NCBI RefSeq assembly: GCF_001053185.1
Contig: NZ_CSTD01000002.1
Span: 317,577-381,576, forward strand
Direction: 5' to 3'
From: Mycobacterium bohemicum DSM 44277
GTDB lineage: Bacteria > Actinomycetota > Actinomycetes > Mycobacteriales > Mycobacteriaceae
DNA: 64,000 bases
This document shows positions 47,430 to 58,053 of the stretch, piece after piece. The first letter of the stretch is position 1. Each line of letters begins with the position of its first letter. Both the position numbers and the translations under genes were made by a program. The notes below the pieces were generated by a model that was not told the DNA's origin, made no database searches, and saw only the letters and a program-made list of their open reading frames with translations.

Positions 47430-48929
47430 GTGAGCGCCGCCGATCCGACCGACCTTCCCGAGCAGTTTCAGATCCGCCGGGACAAGCGCGCTCGCCTGTT
47501 GGCCGAGGGAATCGAGCCGTACCCGGTCGCCGTCGAGCGCACCCACACCCTGGCCGAGGTCCGCGCCGCCCACGCCGACCTGCCGGTCGACACCGCGACC
47601 GACGACGTCGTCGGAGTGGCGGGCCGGGGGGTCTTCGCGCGCAATTCCGGGAAATTGTGCTTCGCGACCCTCCAGGAGGGCGACGGCACCACCCTGCAGG
47701 TGATGATCAGCCTGGACAAGGTCGGCAGGGACGCCCTCGACGCGTGGAAAACCGACGTCGACCTGGGTGACATCGTCTACGTGCACGGCACCGTGATCAG
47801 CTCGCGACGGGGCGAATTGTCCGTGCTCGCCGATTCCTGGCGGATGGCCTCCAAGTCGCTGCGGCCGCTGCCCGTCGCGCACAAGGAGATGAGCGAAGAG
47901 TCCCGGGTGCGCCAGCGTTACGTCGACCTGATCGTCCGGCCCCAGGCGCGGACGGTGGCCCGTCAGCGAATCGCCGTTATCCGCGCTATCCGCAACGCGC
48001 TCGAGCGACGCGGCTTTCTGGAAGTCGAAACCCCAATGTTGCAGACCCTCGCCGGTGGCGCGGCGGCCCGGCCGTTCGTCACGCATTCCAATGCTCTCGA
48101 CATCGATCTGTACCTACGGATCGCGCCGGAACTGTTCCTCAAGCGCTGCGTCGTCGGCGGTTTCGACCGGGTTTTCGAACTAAATCGGGTGTTCCGAAAC
48201 GAGGGCGCCGATTCTACCCATTCTCCGGAATTCTCCATGCTCGAGACGTACCAGAGCTACGGAACCTATGACGATTCCGCTGCCATGACTCGCGAGCTTA
48301 TTCAAGAGGTCGCCGACGAGGCGATCGGAACCCGACAACTGCCGCTGCCCGACGGCAGTGTCTACGACATAGACGGGGAATGGGCCTCCATACAAATGTA
48401 TCCGTCGCTGTCGGCGGCGCTCGGCGAAGAGATCACGCCGGAGACGTCGGTGGAGCGGCTGTGGGCCATCGCGGACCGGCTGGGCGTGGAGATTCCCTCC
48501 GACCGCGGTTACGGGCACGGCAAGCTGGTGGAAGAACTATGGGAGCACGCCGTCGGAGACAAGCTGAGCGCCCCGACCTTCGTCAAGGACTTCCCTGTCG
48601 AGACAACGCCTTTGACCCGTCAGCACCGGAGCGTCGCGGGGGTCACCGAAAAGTGGGACCTCTATGTGCGCGGCGTCGAACTGGCGACCGGGTACTCGGA
48701 GTTGAACGATCCGGTCGTCCAGCGGGAGAGGTTTGCCGCGCAGGCCCGCGCCGCCGCGGCCGGCGATGACGAGGCTATGCTGCTCGATGAAGACTTTCTG
48801 GCCGCGCTCGAGTACGGGATGCCGCCATGCACCGGAACCGGAATGGGTATCGATCGGTTGTTGATGTCATTGACCGGACTGTCAATTCGGGAGACAGTTT
48901 TGTTCCCGATTGTTCGGCCGCACTCGTAG
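47430..48929 (+). CDS. lysS: Lysyl-tRNA synthetase, class II
   Basis: 499 residues. OB-fold anticodon domain followed by class II motifs: motif 2 [20 protein letters not shown] and motif 3 [14 protein letters not shown] 47430. The internal part around 48050-48330 is less GC-rich than its surroundings. Charges tRNA-Lys. Upstream of lsr2 as in M. tuberculosis. Confidence 0.96.
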   Translation: MSAADPTDLPEQFQIRRDKRARLLAEGIEPYPVAVERTHTLAEVRAAHADLPVDTATDDVVGVAGRGVFARNSGKLCFATLQEGDGTTLQVMISLDKVGRDALDAWKTDVDLGDIVYVHGTVISSRRGELSVLADSWRMASKSLRPLPVAHKEMSEESRVRQRYVDLIVRPQARTVARQRIAVIRAIRNALERRGFLEVETPMLQTLAGGAAARPFVTHSNALDIDLYLRIAPELFLKRCVVGGFDRVFELNRVFRNEGADSTHSPEFSMLETYQSYGTYDDSAAMTRELIQEVADEAIGTRQLPLPDGSVYDIDGEWASIQMYPSLSAALGEEITPETSVERLWAIADRLGVEIPSDRGYGHGKLVEELWEHAVGDKLSAPTFVKDFPVETTPLTRQHRSVAGVTEKWDLYVRGVELATGYSELNDPVVQRERFAAQARAAAAGDDEAMLLDEDFLAALEYGMPPCTGTGMGIDRLLMSLTGLSIRETVLFPIVRPHS

Positions 48930-49057
48930 CGCAAACTTGAACTGTGCGTGACCGCGCTGGATTGAGTATGCTGCGTACTTATGGCAGATTAGTTACCGGG
49001 GAGGTCTGTCCTCAGACTGCTCAGCAACTGCACAGGACGAAACGCGAGGGTAAGCCA

Positions 49058-49396
49058 ATGGCAAAAAAAGTGACCGTCACCTTGGTCGATGATTTTGACG
49101 GTGCGGGCGCAGCCGACGAAACGGTCGAATTCGGGCTTGACGGGGTCACCTATGAGATTGATCTTACGTCGAAGAATGCCGCGAAACTGCGCAACGATTT
49201 GAAGCAATGGGTCGCGGCCGGCCGCCGGGTAGGCGGCAGGCGCCGTGGGCGTTCGGGCACCGGCCGGGGCCGTGGCGCGATCGACCGCGAGCAGAGCGCC
49301 GCGATCAGGGAGTGGGCGCGCCGTAACGGGCACAACGTGTCCACCCGCGGCCGCATCCCGGCCGACGTCATCGACGCATTCCACGCCGCAACCTGA
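49058..49396 (+). CDS. lsr2: Nucleoid-associated protein Lsr2
   Basis: 112 residues, same length as other mycobacterial Lsr2. N-terminal dimerisation domain ([27 protein letters not shown]), Arg/Gly-rich linker and C-terminal AT-hook-like Arg97-Gly98-Arg99 in [13 protein letters not shown] analog that silences AT-rich and acquired genes. GAGGGTAAGCC precedes the ATG. Confidence 0.98.
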   Translation: MAKKVTVTLVDDFDGAGAADETVEFGLDGVTYEIDLTSKNAAKLRNDLKQWVAAGRRVGGRRRGRSGTGRGRGAIDREQSAAIREWARRNGHNVSTRGRIPADVIDAFHAAT

Positions 49397-49405
49397 CAAA
49401 CGGTT

Positions 49406-49447
49406 CACCGGCGCCCGGGCCACCCAGGCCGGGCGCCGGTGCCTTTT
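49406..49447 (+). terminator. Strong intrinsic terminator of lsr2
   Basis: Perfect 13-bp stem CACCGGCGCCCGG (49406-49418) with 49429-49441, ten-base loop, followed by CCTTTT. Confidence 0.92.
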
Positions 49448-49691
49448 CGCCGCGAGCGTAAAGATCGCGGGGCCGGCGGTGAAACGAATCGGTGGTTTGC
49501 CACGTTTCTTCAAGTACGGCGCTGTCGCAGGGGGAATTTTCCCGGTACGGCCAAGCGGATCCCGCAACGGCAGGAACCGTGAGTTAGGCCCCCTGGCAAG
49601 CCGACCATTACAGTGGAAGCCGGGTATGCGTGTCGGCCCATGCGCCGGCGATGAGGGTGTACCGATGGTGAGGGAGAGCAGGTAACCACCG

Positions 49692-52223
<2,532 letters not shown>

Positions 52224-52244
52224 CCCGGATAACGGAAGCCCGGA

Positions 52245-52287
52245 ACGGGCGGTTGATCTCTGTCGGGATTGACCGCCCGTTTTCGTT
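52245..52287 (+). terminator. Intrinsic terminator of clpC1
   Basis: ACGGGCGGT (52245-52253) pairs perfectly with ACCGCCCGT (52272-52280), followed by TTTCGTTT. Confidence 0.85.
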
Positions 52288-52321
52288 TGCTCTTCAAGGA
52301 AGTCAGGACGCCTTCTCCCAG

Positions 52322-52438
52322 ATGGGCGCGGGCTTCAAGGCCATGTTCGGCGGCGAGCTGGCCGGGATGACGAAGAACCTCGCGGAGAAATACACCGCGA
52401 GCCAGCTGGGCTACGGGGCACCGCCGCCGCAGCAATGA
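52322..52438 (+). pseudogene. Short YbjQ/UPF0145-like fragment
   Basis: A 38-codon reading frame from ATG 52322 with MGAGFKAMFGGELAGMTKNL, reminiscent of the central GGE motif of the YbjQ heavy-metal-binding-domain family. The expected residues before and after (the N-terminal strands and the GANAVV region) are missing, and it ends in a Pro/Gln tail. Seen between the clpC1 terminator and the cobalamin riboswitch. Could be a remnant or a chance frame. Confidence 0.35.
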
Positions 52439-52464
52439 CCCGGGGTCTACACTGACCAAGTCCT

Positions 52465-52535
52465 GACGGGCAACGGAATCTGGTGAAACTCCAGAACGGT
52501 CGCGCCACTGTCTACAGTCAGACCCGACGCCCGTC
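52465..52535 (+). promoter_or_regulatory. Compact cobalamin riboswitch
   Basis: A 7-bp closing stem GACGGGC (52465-52471)/GCCCGTC (52529-52535) encloses the diagnostic cobalamin elements GGAATCTGGTGAAACTCCAG and the B12 box GCCACTGT. It lies directly before cbtB-cbtA, the classic target. The element is short, lacking the long 5' arm of full-size AdoCbl riboswitches. Confidence 0.85.
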
Positions 52536-52536
52536 T

Positions 52537-52569
52537 CTTCCAGCGGGGACGCGATATCCCCGGAAGGAG
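52537..52569 (+). promoter_or_regulatory. Shine-Dalgarno-sequestering hairpin of cbtB
   Basis: Stem CTTCC (52537-52541) + GGGGA (52545-52549) pairs with TCCCC (52557-52561) + GGAAG (52562-52566). The GGAAG is part of the cbtB ribosome site GGAAGGAG. Formation of this stem would hide it, so it is the likely expression platform of the riboswitch. Confidence 0.65.
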
Positions 52570-52571
52570 CG

Positions 52572-52790
52572 ATGGTGTCTCACCCTCAGCAGTCCTCTTC
52601 ACGCATCCGATCCGTCGATGTGTCGGCGGCCTCCGCCGTCGTCTGGCTCGCGGCGACCGCCTTCCTGGCGCTGCTGGCGTTGTACTTCGTCGGCGTCGAC
52701 CAGGGCGCGGTGTCGCTGTTCGGCAGCGACTCCCACGTCCACGAATTCGTCCACGACGCACGGCATCTGCTCGGCTTCCCCTGCCACTGA
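52572..52790 (+). CDS. cbtB: Cobalt transporter accessory subunit CbtB
   Basis: 72 residues: one membrane helix (VVWLAATAFLALLALYFVGV) and a His-rich C-terminal motif HVHEFVHDARH that should bind cobalt. Canonical CbtB layout. ATG 52572 is very close to the ribosome site; GTG 52575 is spaced better. Three bases before cbtA. Confidence 0.92.
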   Translation: MVSHPQQSSSRIRSVDVSAASAVVWLAATAFLALLALYFVGVDQGAVSLFGSDSHVHEFVHDARHLLGFPCH

Positions 52791-52793
52791 CAC

Positions 52794-53570
52794 GTGGAGA
52801 AACGCCTGATCGGGCGCGGAGTACTCGCGGGCGTGATCGGCGCGGTGGCGGCGTTCGTGTTCGCCCGCCTGTGCGCCGAGCCCGCCATCGGCCGCGCCAT
52901 CGCCTACGAGGACGGCCGGCTCGACGCCGAGAATGCGCACGGCGTGCACGAGCATGGCGCCGAGTTGTACTCCCGTGGGGTGCAGGCCACCGCGGGGCTG
53001 GGTTTCGGCATGCTGATCTTCGGTGTGGCGATGGGAGCGCTGCTGGCCGTGCTGTTCTGCGTGGTCGCTTCGCGCTTCAAAGGCGTTGCGCCCCGGGGTC
53101 TCTCGCTGCTTCTGGCGGCGGGGACCTTCGGCGCGGTGTATGTGGTGCCGTTTGTCAAGTATCCGCCGAATCCGCCGGCGGTCGGTCAGGCCGATACGAT
53201 CGGCGCCCGCACCGGCTGGTACCTGGTGACGGTTCTGGCGTCGGTGGTGTGTGCGGTTGCGGCGGTGTGGCTGGCGCGGCGGCTGAGCGTCCGGCTCGGC
53301 GCATGGAACGCGCGGCTAGTCGCGGCGGGTGGGTACGTCGTCGCGATCGTCCTTGTCATGGCCGCGCTTCCGGCGGTGGACGAGACGCCCCCGCCGATGC
53401 GCGATACGACGGGCGCGATCACCTATCCCGGCTTTCCCGCCGATGTGCTCTATGAGTTCAGACTGGTTTCGCTGGCTACGCAATTGGTGCTCTGGGCCGC
53501 CATCGGGCTGGTCTTCGCGACCCTCGCCGGGCGGGTGTTGGAGGAACGGGCCGTCAGCGCTCGCGCGTGA
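52794..53570 (+). CDS. cbtA: Cobalt transporter CbtA
   Basis: 258 residues with about six membrane helices and a conserved external His/Glu segment (HGVHEHGAELYSRG) and FVKYPPNPPAVG, typical of CbtA. With CbtB it imports cobalt when cobalamin is short; riboswitch control upstream agrees. GTG 52794; stop overlaps the next gene by GTGA. Confidence 0.9.
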   Translation: MEKRLIGRGVLAGVIGAVAAFVFARLCAEPAIGRAIAYEDGRLDAENAHGVHEHGAELYSRGVQATAGLGFGMLIFGVAMGALLAVLFCVVASRFKGVAPRGLSLLLAAGTFGAVYVVPFVKYPPNPPAVGQADTIGARTGWYLVTVLASVVCAVAAVWLARRLSVRLGAWNARLVAAGGYVVAIVLVMAALPAVDETPPPMRDTTGAITYPGFPADVLYEFRLVSLATQLVLWAAIGLVFATLAGRVLEERAVSARA

Positions 53571-54099
53571 GTGAGGTCGGCCGCCTGACGCTGGTGGCGC
53601 ACGCCTTGACCGACGCATGGCCGCCGGGCGCTTCCCCGCCGACGAACCGCTGAATTCCGTCGGGCTTCGCCAGGTGAAACCCCTTGATGGCCGGCGGGAC
53701 CGCCGTCACCTCACCGGGCGGGAGCGGCGCACCGGCCAGACCGCCGATTTGCTCGGGCTGCAGGCGATCACCGAGCCCCGCCTTGCCGATCTCGACTGCG
53801 GACGGTGGCGCGGCGAACCGCTTTCGGCCGTCTGTGCCGCCGAACTCCAGGTGTGGTTGACCGAACCTGACCGGGCACCGCACGGCGGCGAGTCGATCGT
53901 GGACCTGATCGAGCGTGTGGCGAACTGGCTGGAGTCCCTCAACGAGTCCACGGTGGCGGTGACCCATCCGGCGGTGATCCGCGCGGCGATCCTGCACGCG
54001 CTCGGAGCGCCACCAAACGCGTTCTGGCGCATCGATGTTGCACCCGTCAGTCGAACGGTGCTGCATTTTCGCAGCGACCGCTGGACGCTGCGGCTGTGA
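53567..54099 (+). pseudogene. CbtA-linked histidine phosphatase, frameshifted
   Basis: GTG 53567 overlaps cbtA by four bases and starts VSEVGRLTLVAHALTDA, the N-terminus of a histidine phosphatase (phosphoglycerate mutase-like) often encoded after cbtAB. At about 53615 the frame shifts by one base: the rest (MAAGRFPADEPLNSVGL through VAVTHPAVIRAAILHALG to TGA 54099) is in the next frame. One base seems to be missing after GACGC. The catalytic region reads LVAHA, not the canonical LVRHG. Related phosphatases act in cobamide synthesis (CobC), so a B12 link is plausible. Confidence 0.7.
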
Positions 54100-54100
54100 G

Positions 54101-55462
54101 TCATCGCGGCGCGATGAGCGCAAATACCTGCCTGGCTACCTGAAGCATCCACCCGGTCACGATCGGGCCGTGATCGCGTGGCCAGTTCAGCTGGAAGCTG
54201 ACCACCCAGGGCTGTTGGGTCTTGTCGACGGCGTACCAGCTGAAGGTCAAATCGCCCGGCAGGCCGCCGGCTTTGGCCCCGATGTACGGCCAGATTTCGC
54301 GATCCAACTGGATCCCCGAAACCGCGGAGAGAATCTGTCGAACCGGTGCGGCGGCGCCCACGGCGTCGGCCTGCAGCGCCGCGTGCACCCGGCAGATGTC
54401 CCCGGCGGTGCCGTACCATTCGGCGCCATAGGACGACGCGGGGGAGTGCGCCCGAAACGGATCCGGCTGATAGGGAGTCGAATTGGCCTGCGCCAGCAGC
54501 CGGGCCCGCGTTTGCGGCGATCCCTGCTTCCACTGGTCACGCAGATCCGGTTGACCCCAGCCGACGGAGAACAGTTCGTACATCGTGGGGAAGGGCGTCA
54601 TGCTGGCCGGGTCGTGATGACCGGCGGTGACCAGCGCCTGCTCGATCGCGTGCGTGCCCATCCTGTTGATGAGCAGGTCAGTCGCCATGTTGTCGCTGGT
54701 TGCGATCATCTTCTCGGCTGCCGTGCGAACCGAAACCTGTGCCCCCGTGGGCAATTGGAGGCCCGACGATCCGACCGCCCTGCTCTTGTCGGTGACCGTG
54801 AGCTGGTCGTCCCACGACACCGTTCCATTCTTGACCGCAACCGCCAGGGCGTGCAGCACATACAACTTGAAAATCGATGCCAGCGGCAGGGATTCACCGG
54901 TGTTGGTGCCGGCGACCGGGTCGCACCGGCCCTGGTCGACCTTGGCGACCTGGTAGGAGTAGCGGGCACCGGTCTTGGCCAGCACCGCGTCGACGTCATG
55001 CCACGAGGAGACCTTCGGTGGCTGGGTGTCCACGTCGAACCTGTCGACCCGGCCGTCGTCGTCGGTGTGGATGCGGATGTCTTGTTGGGCGCCGTAGGAG
55101 GAGATGAGGTGCAGGGTCGCCACGCTGGCGCCGATGTCCACGCCGGAGAGGGTGAACGGACGGTCCCACCACAGCCGCTCCATGGTGTTGTCGACGGAGT
55201 CCACCTTGTCGGGCGCGGCGAGTGTGCCCACTCCGACCGGCCCGATGGGCCAGTCCGAGTTGAGCATGTCCACCGTCTGCTGGGCCCGCAGCCCCGGGGG
55301 AGTGCGGGTGTCGATCGCCCGGCCCGGATTGGCCGCCTTCGCTTCCGGGGAAGGCGGCGGCGCGCATCCGGGCGTCAAGGTCGCCGCCAGCGCGGCGACG
55401 GCGCCGAGCGCGACCAGGCGCCGAGCGGACCGCCCGCTAGCCCTCCTGCTTTTTACCGGCAA
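54101..55462 (-). CDS. lpqF: Lipoprotein LpqF, serine-hydrolase/beta-lactamase fold
   Basis: About 453 residues. Signal peptide with lipobox TPGC near residue 33, then a mature protein whose C-terminal half has the penicillin-recognising Ser-x-x-Lys motif (LASIFKLYVLHAL) and SDN (TSDNMATD), as in class A beta-lactamase-like hydrolases. Homolog of Rv3593. The best start is TTG 55462, which overlaps the mhuD end by 26 bases and lies next to AGGAGG; no ATG or GTG is available nearby. Function unknown. Confidence 0.85.
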   Translation of the reverse strand: MPVKSRRASGRSARRLVALGAVAALAATLTPGCAPPPSPEAKAANPGRAIDTRTPPGLRAQQTVDMLNSDWPIGPVGVGTLAAPDKVDSVDNTMERLWWDRPFTLSGVDIGASVATLHLISSYGAQQDIRIHTDDDGRVDRFDVDTQPPKVSSWHDVDAVLAKTGARYSYQVAKVDQGRCDPVAGTNTGESLPLASIFKLYVLHALAVAVKNGTVSWDDQLTVTDKSRAVGSSGLQLPTGAQVSVRTAAEKMIATSDNMATDLLINRMGTHAIEQALVTAGHHDPASMTPFPTMYELFSVGWGQPDLRDQWKQGSPQTRARLLAQANSTPYQPDPFRAHSPASSYGAEWYGTAGDICRVHAALQADAVGAAAPVRQILSAVSGIQLDREIWPYIGAKAGGLPGDLTFSWYAVDKTQQPWVVSFQLNWPRDHGPIVTGWMLQVARQVFALIAPR

Positions 55463-55757
55463 CGTCCATCACAACCTCGAACTCCAGCAGGGACGCCCCG
55501 GTGGCCACCGGGTTGGCCCGCTCGCCGGCGTGGGCGTGCACGGCGGGACCCTTCGCCCACGCCTGGAACGCCTCTTCGGACTCCCACTGCGTCACCACGA
55601 AGTAGCGGTTCTCGCCCTTGACCGGGCGCAGCAGCTGAAACCCGAGGAAACCGGGCTGGTTGTCGACCGCGTGCGCTCGGTGGGCGAACCGCTTCTCCAG
55701 CTCCGGGCCTGCGTCCGCGGGTACCTCGATGGCATTGATCTTCACCACTGGCGACAT
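55437..55757 (-). CDS. mhuD: Heme-degrading monooxygenase MhuD
   Basis: 106-residue ABM-fold protein, one residue longer than Rv3592. Catalytic Asn8 in VVKINAIEV, Trp67 in QAWAKG and heme-ligand His76 in AVHAHAG match the known Asn7/Trp66/His75. Breaks down heme to mycobilin and iron in the cytosol. Followed directly by lpqF on the same strand. Confidence 0.95.
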   Translation of the reverse strand: MSPVVKINAIEVPADAGPELEKRFAHRAHAVDNQPGFLGFQLLRPVKGENRYFVVTQWESEEAFQAWAKGPAVHAHAGERANPVATGASLLEFEVVMDVAGKKQEG

Positions 55758-55820
55758 GCCGCCAGGTTACCGCGTTCCACCGCCCGTCCGACCGCCGGGC
55801 GGGCCGCGCAAGATAGTGCC

Positions 55821-56594
55821 ATGGCCACCGATTTGTTGACCTGCCGCGGCGGGGAAGGCGAGCCATTGGTACTGGTGCACGGCCTGATGGGCCGCGGAAC
55901 CACGTGGTCGCGTCAAACGCCGTGGCTGACTCGGCTGGGCGCGGTGTACACCTACGACGCCCCGTGGCACCGCGGTCGCGACGTCGACGACCCGCATCCC
56001 GTCAGCACCGAACGGTTCGTCGCCGACCTGGCCGAGGCGGTCGGGGCGTTGGGCGTGCCCGTCCGGCTGGTGGGGCATTCGATGGGCGCCCTGCACGCGT
56101 GGTGCCTGGCCGCCGAGCGCCCCGACCTGGTTTCGGCGCTGGTGATCGAGGACATGGCGCCCGATTTCCGCGGGCGCACCACCGGTCCCTGGGAGCCCTG
56201 GCTGCACGCCCTCCCGGTCGAATTCGAGACCGCCGACCGGGTCCTCGCCGAGTTCGGGGCCGTCGCCGGGCAGTACTTCCTGGACGCCTTCGACCGCACC
56301 GCCACCGGCTGGCGGCTGCACGGTCACACCTCGCGCTGGATCGAGATCGCGGCCGAATGGGGCGGACGCGACTACTGGGAGCAGTGGCGGGCGGTGGGGG
56401 CGCCCGCCCTGCTCCTGGAGGCGGGCAACTCGGTCACGCCGCCGGGGCAGATGCGCGCGATGGCCGAGAGGTCCGCGCCGACCACGTATCTGCGCGCCGA
56501 CCGGGCCGGGCACCTGATCCACGACGAGGCGCCCCAGGCCTACCGGGACGCTGTCGAGTCGTTCCTGGCGGGGCTGGGTTCGAGCCCGCGCTGA
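55821..56594 (+). CDS. Alpha/beta hydrolase (Rv3591c type)
   Basis: 257 residues, equal to the length I recall for Rv3591c. HGLMGRG oxyanion region, nucleophile Ser in LVGHSMGALHAW and catalytic His in DRAGHLIHDE. Substrate unknown. Divergent from mhuD, 63 bases between starts. Confidence 0.88.
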   Translation: MATDLLTCRGGEGEPLVLVHGLMGRGTTWSRQTPWLTRLGAVYTYDAPWHRGRDVDDPHPVSTERFVADLAEAVGALGVPVRLVGHSMGALHAWCLAAERPDLVSALVIEDMAPDFRGRTTGPWEPWLHALPVEFETADRVLAEFGAVAGQYFLDAFDRTATGWRLHGHTSRWIEIAAEWGGRDYWEQWRAVGAPALLLEAGNSVTPPGQMRAMAERSAPTTYLRADRAGHLIHDEAPQAYRDAVESFLAGLGSSPR

Positions 56595-56598
56595 CGGC

Positions 56599-56659
56599 GC
56601 CGAGCCTGCGCCCAGGGTGCGTCTTCGCGCGATTGTGTCGCCGTGAGCGCAGTCTCGGC
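56599..56659. repeat. Imperfect 61-bp inverted repeat
   Basis: Left arm GCCGAGCCTGCGCCCA (56599-56614) and right arm 56644-56659 match at 14 of 16 paired positions. It starts five bases after the hydrolase stop. The left arm recurs, inverted and identical, at 47369-47384. Resembles a short dispersed intergenic element and could also act as a transcript end, though no T run follows. Confidence 0.6.
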
Positions 56660-56698
56660 GAGGCCCCGCCAATCGACTGCGCGCGGCGGCCGTCCTCG

Positions 56699-56722
56699 AT
56701 TCGCGAAGCGTTTTACGCGAAT
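56699..56722. promoter_or_regulatory. Palindromic operator candidate before the HTH gene
   Basis: ATTCGCG (56699-56705) and CGCGAAT (56716-56722) form a perfect 7-bp inverted repeat with a ten-base centre, ending 22 bases before GTG 56745. Size and place suit autoregulation by the winged-helix protein downstream. Confidence 0.5.
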
Positions 56723-56744
56723 CACGGTGTAGTACCATTTCGTC

Positions 56745-57068
56745 GTGGACGCTGCTCAGAAACTCCGGCCCGCAGTGAAGCCCGATACCGACGCGGCCGG
56801 CCGCACGTGGACCTTCCTCACCAACCACGCGCATGTCTTGTTATGCGTGTCCACGAACGAGTCGTTGACCGCTCGCGAACTGGCGCTGCGAATCGGCATC
56901 ACCGAGCGCTCCGTGCAGGCGATTCTGACGGACCTCACCGAAGAGGGCTACCTCTCGAAATCGAAGGTGGGCCGGCGAAACGTGTACAAGCTCAACCCGC
57001 GGGGCAGGCTGCGCCATCCGCTGGAATCCAGCCATACCGTCGGTGAACTCGTCGCTGCGCTCTCGTGA
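56745..57068 (+). CDS. Winged helix-turn-helix regulator
   Basis: 107 residues with a MarR/TrmB-like DNA-binding core: LTARELALRIGITERSVQAI (helix-turn-helix) and GYLSKSKVGRRNVYKLNP (wing). No effector domain visible. GTG 56745. It converges on the carbonic-anhydrase-like gene, with 29 bases between stops, at the end of the dab operon; whether it regulates that operon is unknown. Confidence 0.8.
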   Translation: MDAAQKLRPAVKPDTDAAGRTWTFLTNHAHVLLCVSTNESLTARELALRIGITERSVQAILTDLTEEGYLSKSKVGRRNVYKLNPRGRLRHPLESSHTVGELVAALS

Positions 57069-57097
57069 TTTTGTGATCGCTCGCGAAAGGCCACCGC

Positions 57098-57709
57098 TTA
57101 CACGCACTCCAAGAGCGTTGCGTCGCTTACCGAAACGTCGCCGAAGGTCGCGCAGGCCCGGATCGGGGCGGCGCCGTCACCGCTCATGAGGCAGACGATC
57201 GCCGACTGTCCCCTGTCGACGGCGCCGGCGATGATCGGCGACTTGTGCAGCAGCGACGCACCGGTGCTGACGGCGTGGGCGGCGGCCAGCTCGTCGGCGG
57301 TGTCGATGCTCCCGCCGACCCGGGTGAGCGAGGATATGGCCTGCTCGACCACCATCCTGGCGGCACCGTCGGGGAAGCTGACGTTCTTCCAGGCAGTGAG
57401 CGCCATCTCCATCGCCGCGCAGTTCTCGTGGCCGACAACGACAATCAGCGGTGTCTTGAGCGTACCGACGGCATACTCCATTGTGGCCAGCGCGCCGCTG
57501 TCGATGACGTGGCCCCAGGTGCTGACGTCGATGAGTGAGCCCCGGTCCTGGCCGAGCAGCGCCTCGCTCGGGGTGCACGCGTCCGCGCAACGGAACACCG
57601 CCGCGAAGGGCGCGTGCACGTCCGCGGAAGGGGAGCCCGACGGCTTGGTGGCACAGAAGCGCCGGTTGCCGGCCCGCAGGAGGCTCCAGGCGGTTGAGGG
57701 GTTGGACAT
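57098..57709 (-). CDS. Beta-carbonic-anhydrase-like protein lacking the catalytic Arg
   Basis: 203 residues with the beta-CA zinc pattern Cys41, His94, Cys97 (FRCADACTP and VVGHENCAAM) and Asp43. The Arg that forms the Asp-Arg dyad in canonical C-x-D-x-R is Cys45 here. Zinc binding is expected, but normal CO2 hydration is doubtful. Last gene of the dabB-dabA-PII-like operon, 20 bases after the PII-like stop, with AAAGGAAA before ATG 57709. It could sense or hand over bicarbonate, or be a degenerate enzyme. The CA family call is firm; the activity is not. Confidence 0.82.
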   Translation of the reverse strand: MSNPSTAWSLLRAGNRRFCATKPSGSPSADVHAPFAAVFRCADACTPSEALLGQDRGSLIDVSTWGHVIDSGALATMEYAVGTLKTPLIVVVGHENCAAMEMALTAWKNVSFPDGAARMVVEQAISSLTRVGGSIDTADELAAAHAVSTGASLLHKSPIIAGAVDRGQSAIVCLMSGDGAAPIRACATFGDVSVSDATLLECV

Positions 57710-57729
57710 GACGATTTCCTTTCTTTTGG

Positions 57730-58053
57730 TTAACTGAAGTACTCGGGTCGGCTGACGTAGGTGTCGGTCACGAACATGACCCCGGGTGAATCCTCAAGCA
57801 GGCGGCGGAGTCCGGCGGTCAGCGCCTCGACTTTGGCCTCGGGGACGACGGTGATGAGCATCTCGAGCGCCGCCTGTTGGTTGAACAGCAGCCGGCCCTG
57901 GTGGTAGCCATGGTGGCCGAATCCGGATACTCCGGAGACACTGGTGAAACCGGTGGCGCCCGCGCTTTGGAATTGTTCGCGCACGGCGGGGGCGTGTTCC
58001 CCGGCGACCACGACCTCGATCTTGGTCATCTTGGTGAGACCGTTCAGCGGCAT
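57730..58053 (-). CDS. PII-like signalling protein (SbtB/CPII type)
   Basis: 107 residues, ferredoxin-like fold as in PII: TKIEVVVAGEHAPAVREQF, a flexible T-loop region (SGVSGFGHHGYHQG) rich in Gly/His, and VVPEAKVEALTAGLRRLLE. The canonical GlnB signature sequences are not evident, so it is PII-like. Such proteins sit beside bicarbonate transporters (SbtA, DUF2309 systems) and respond to nucleotides or bicarbonate. AGGAGG lies within the end of dabA and ATG 58053 overlaps dabA by ten bases. Confidence 0.78.
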   Translation of the reverse strand: MPLNGLTKMTKIEVVVAGEHAPAVREQFQSAGATGFTSVSGVSGFGHHGYHQGRLLFNQQAALEMLITVVPEAKVEALTAGLRRLLEDSPGVMFVTDTYVSRPEYFS

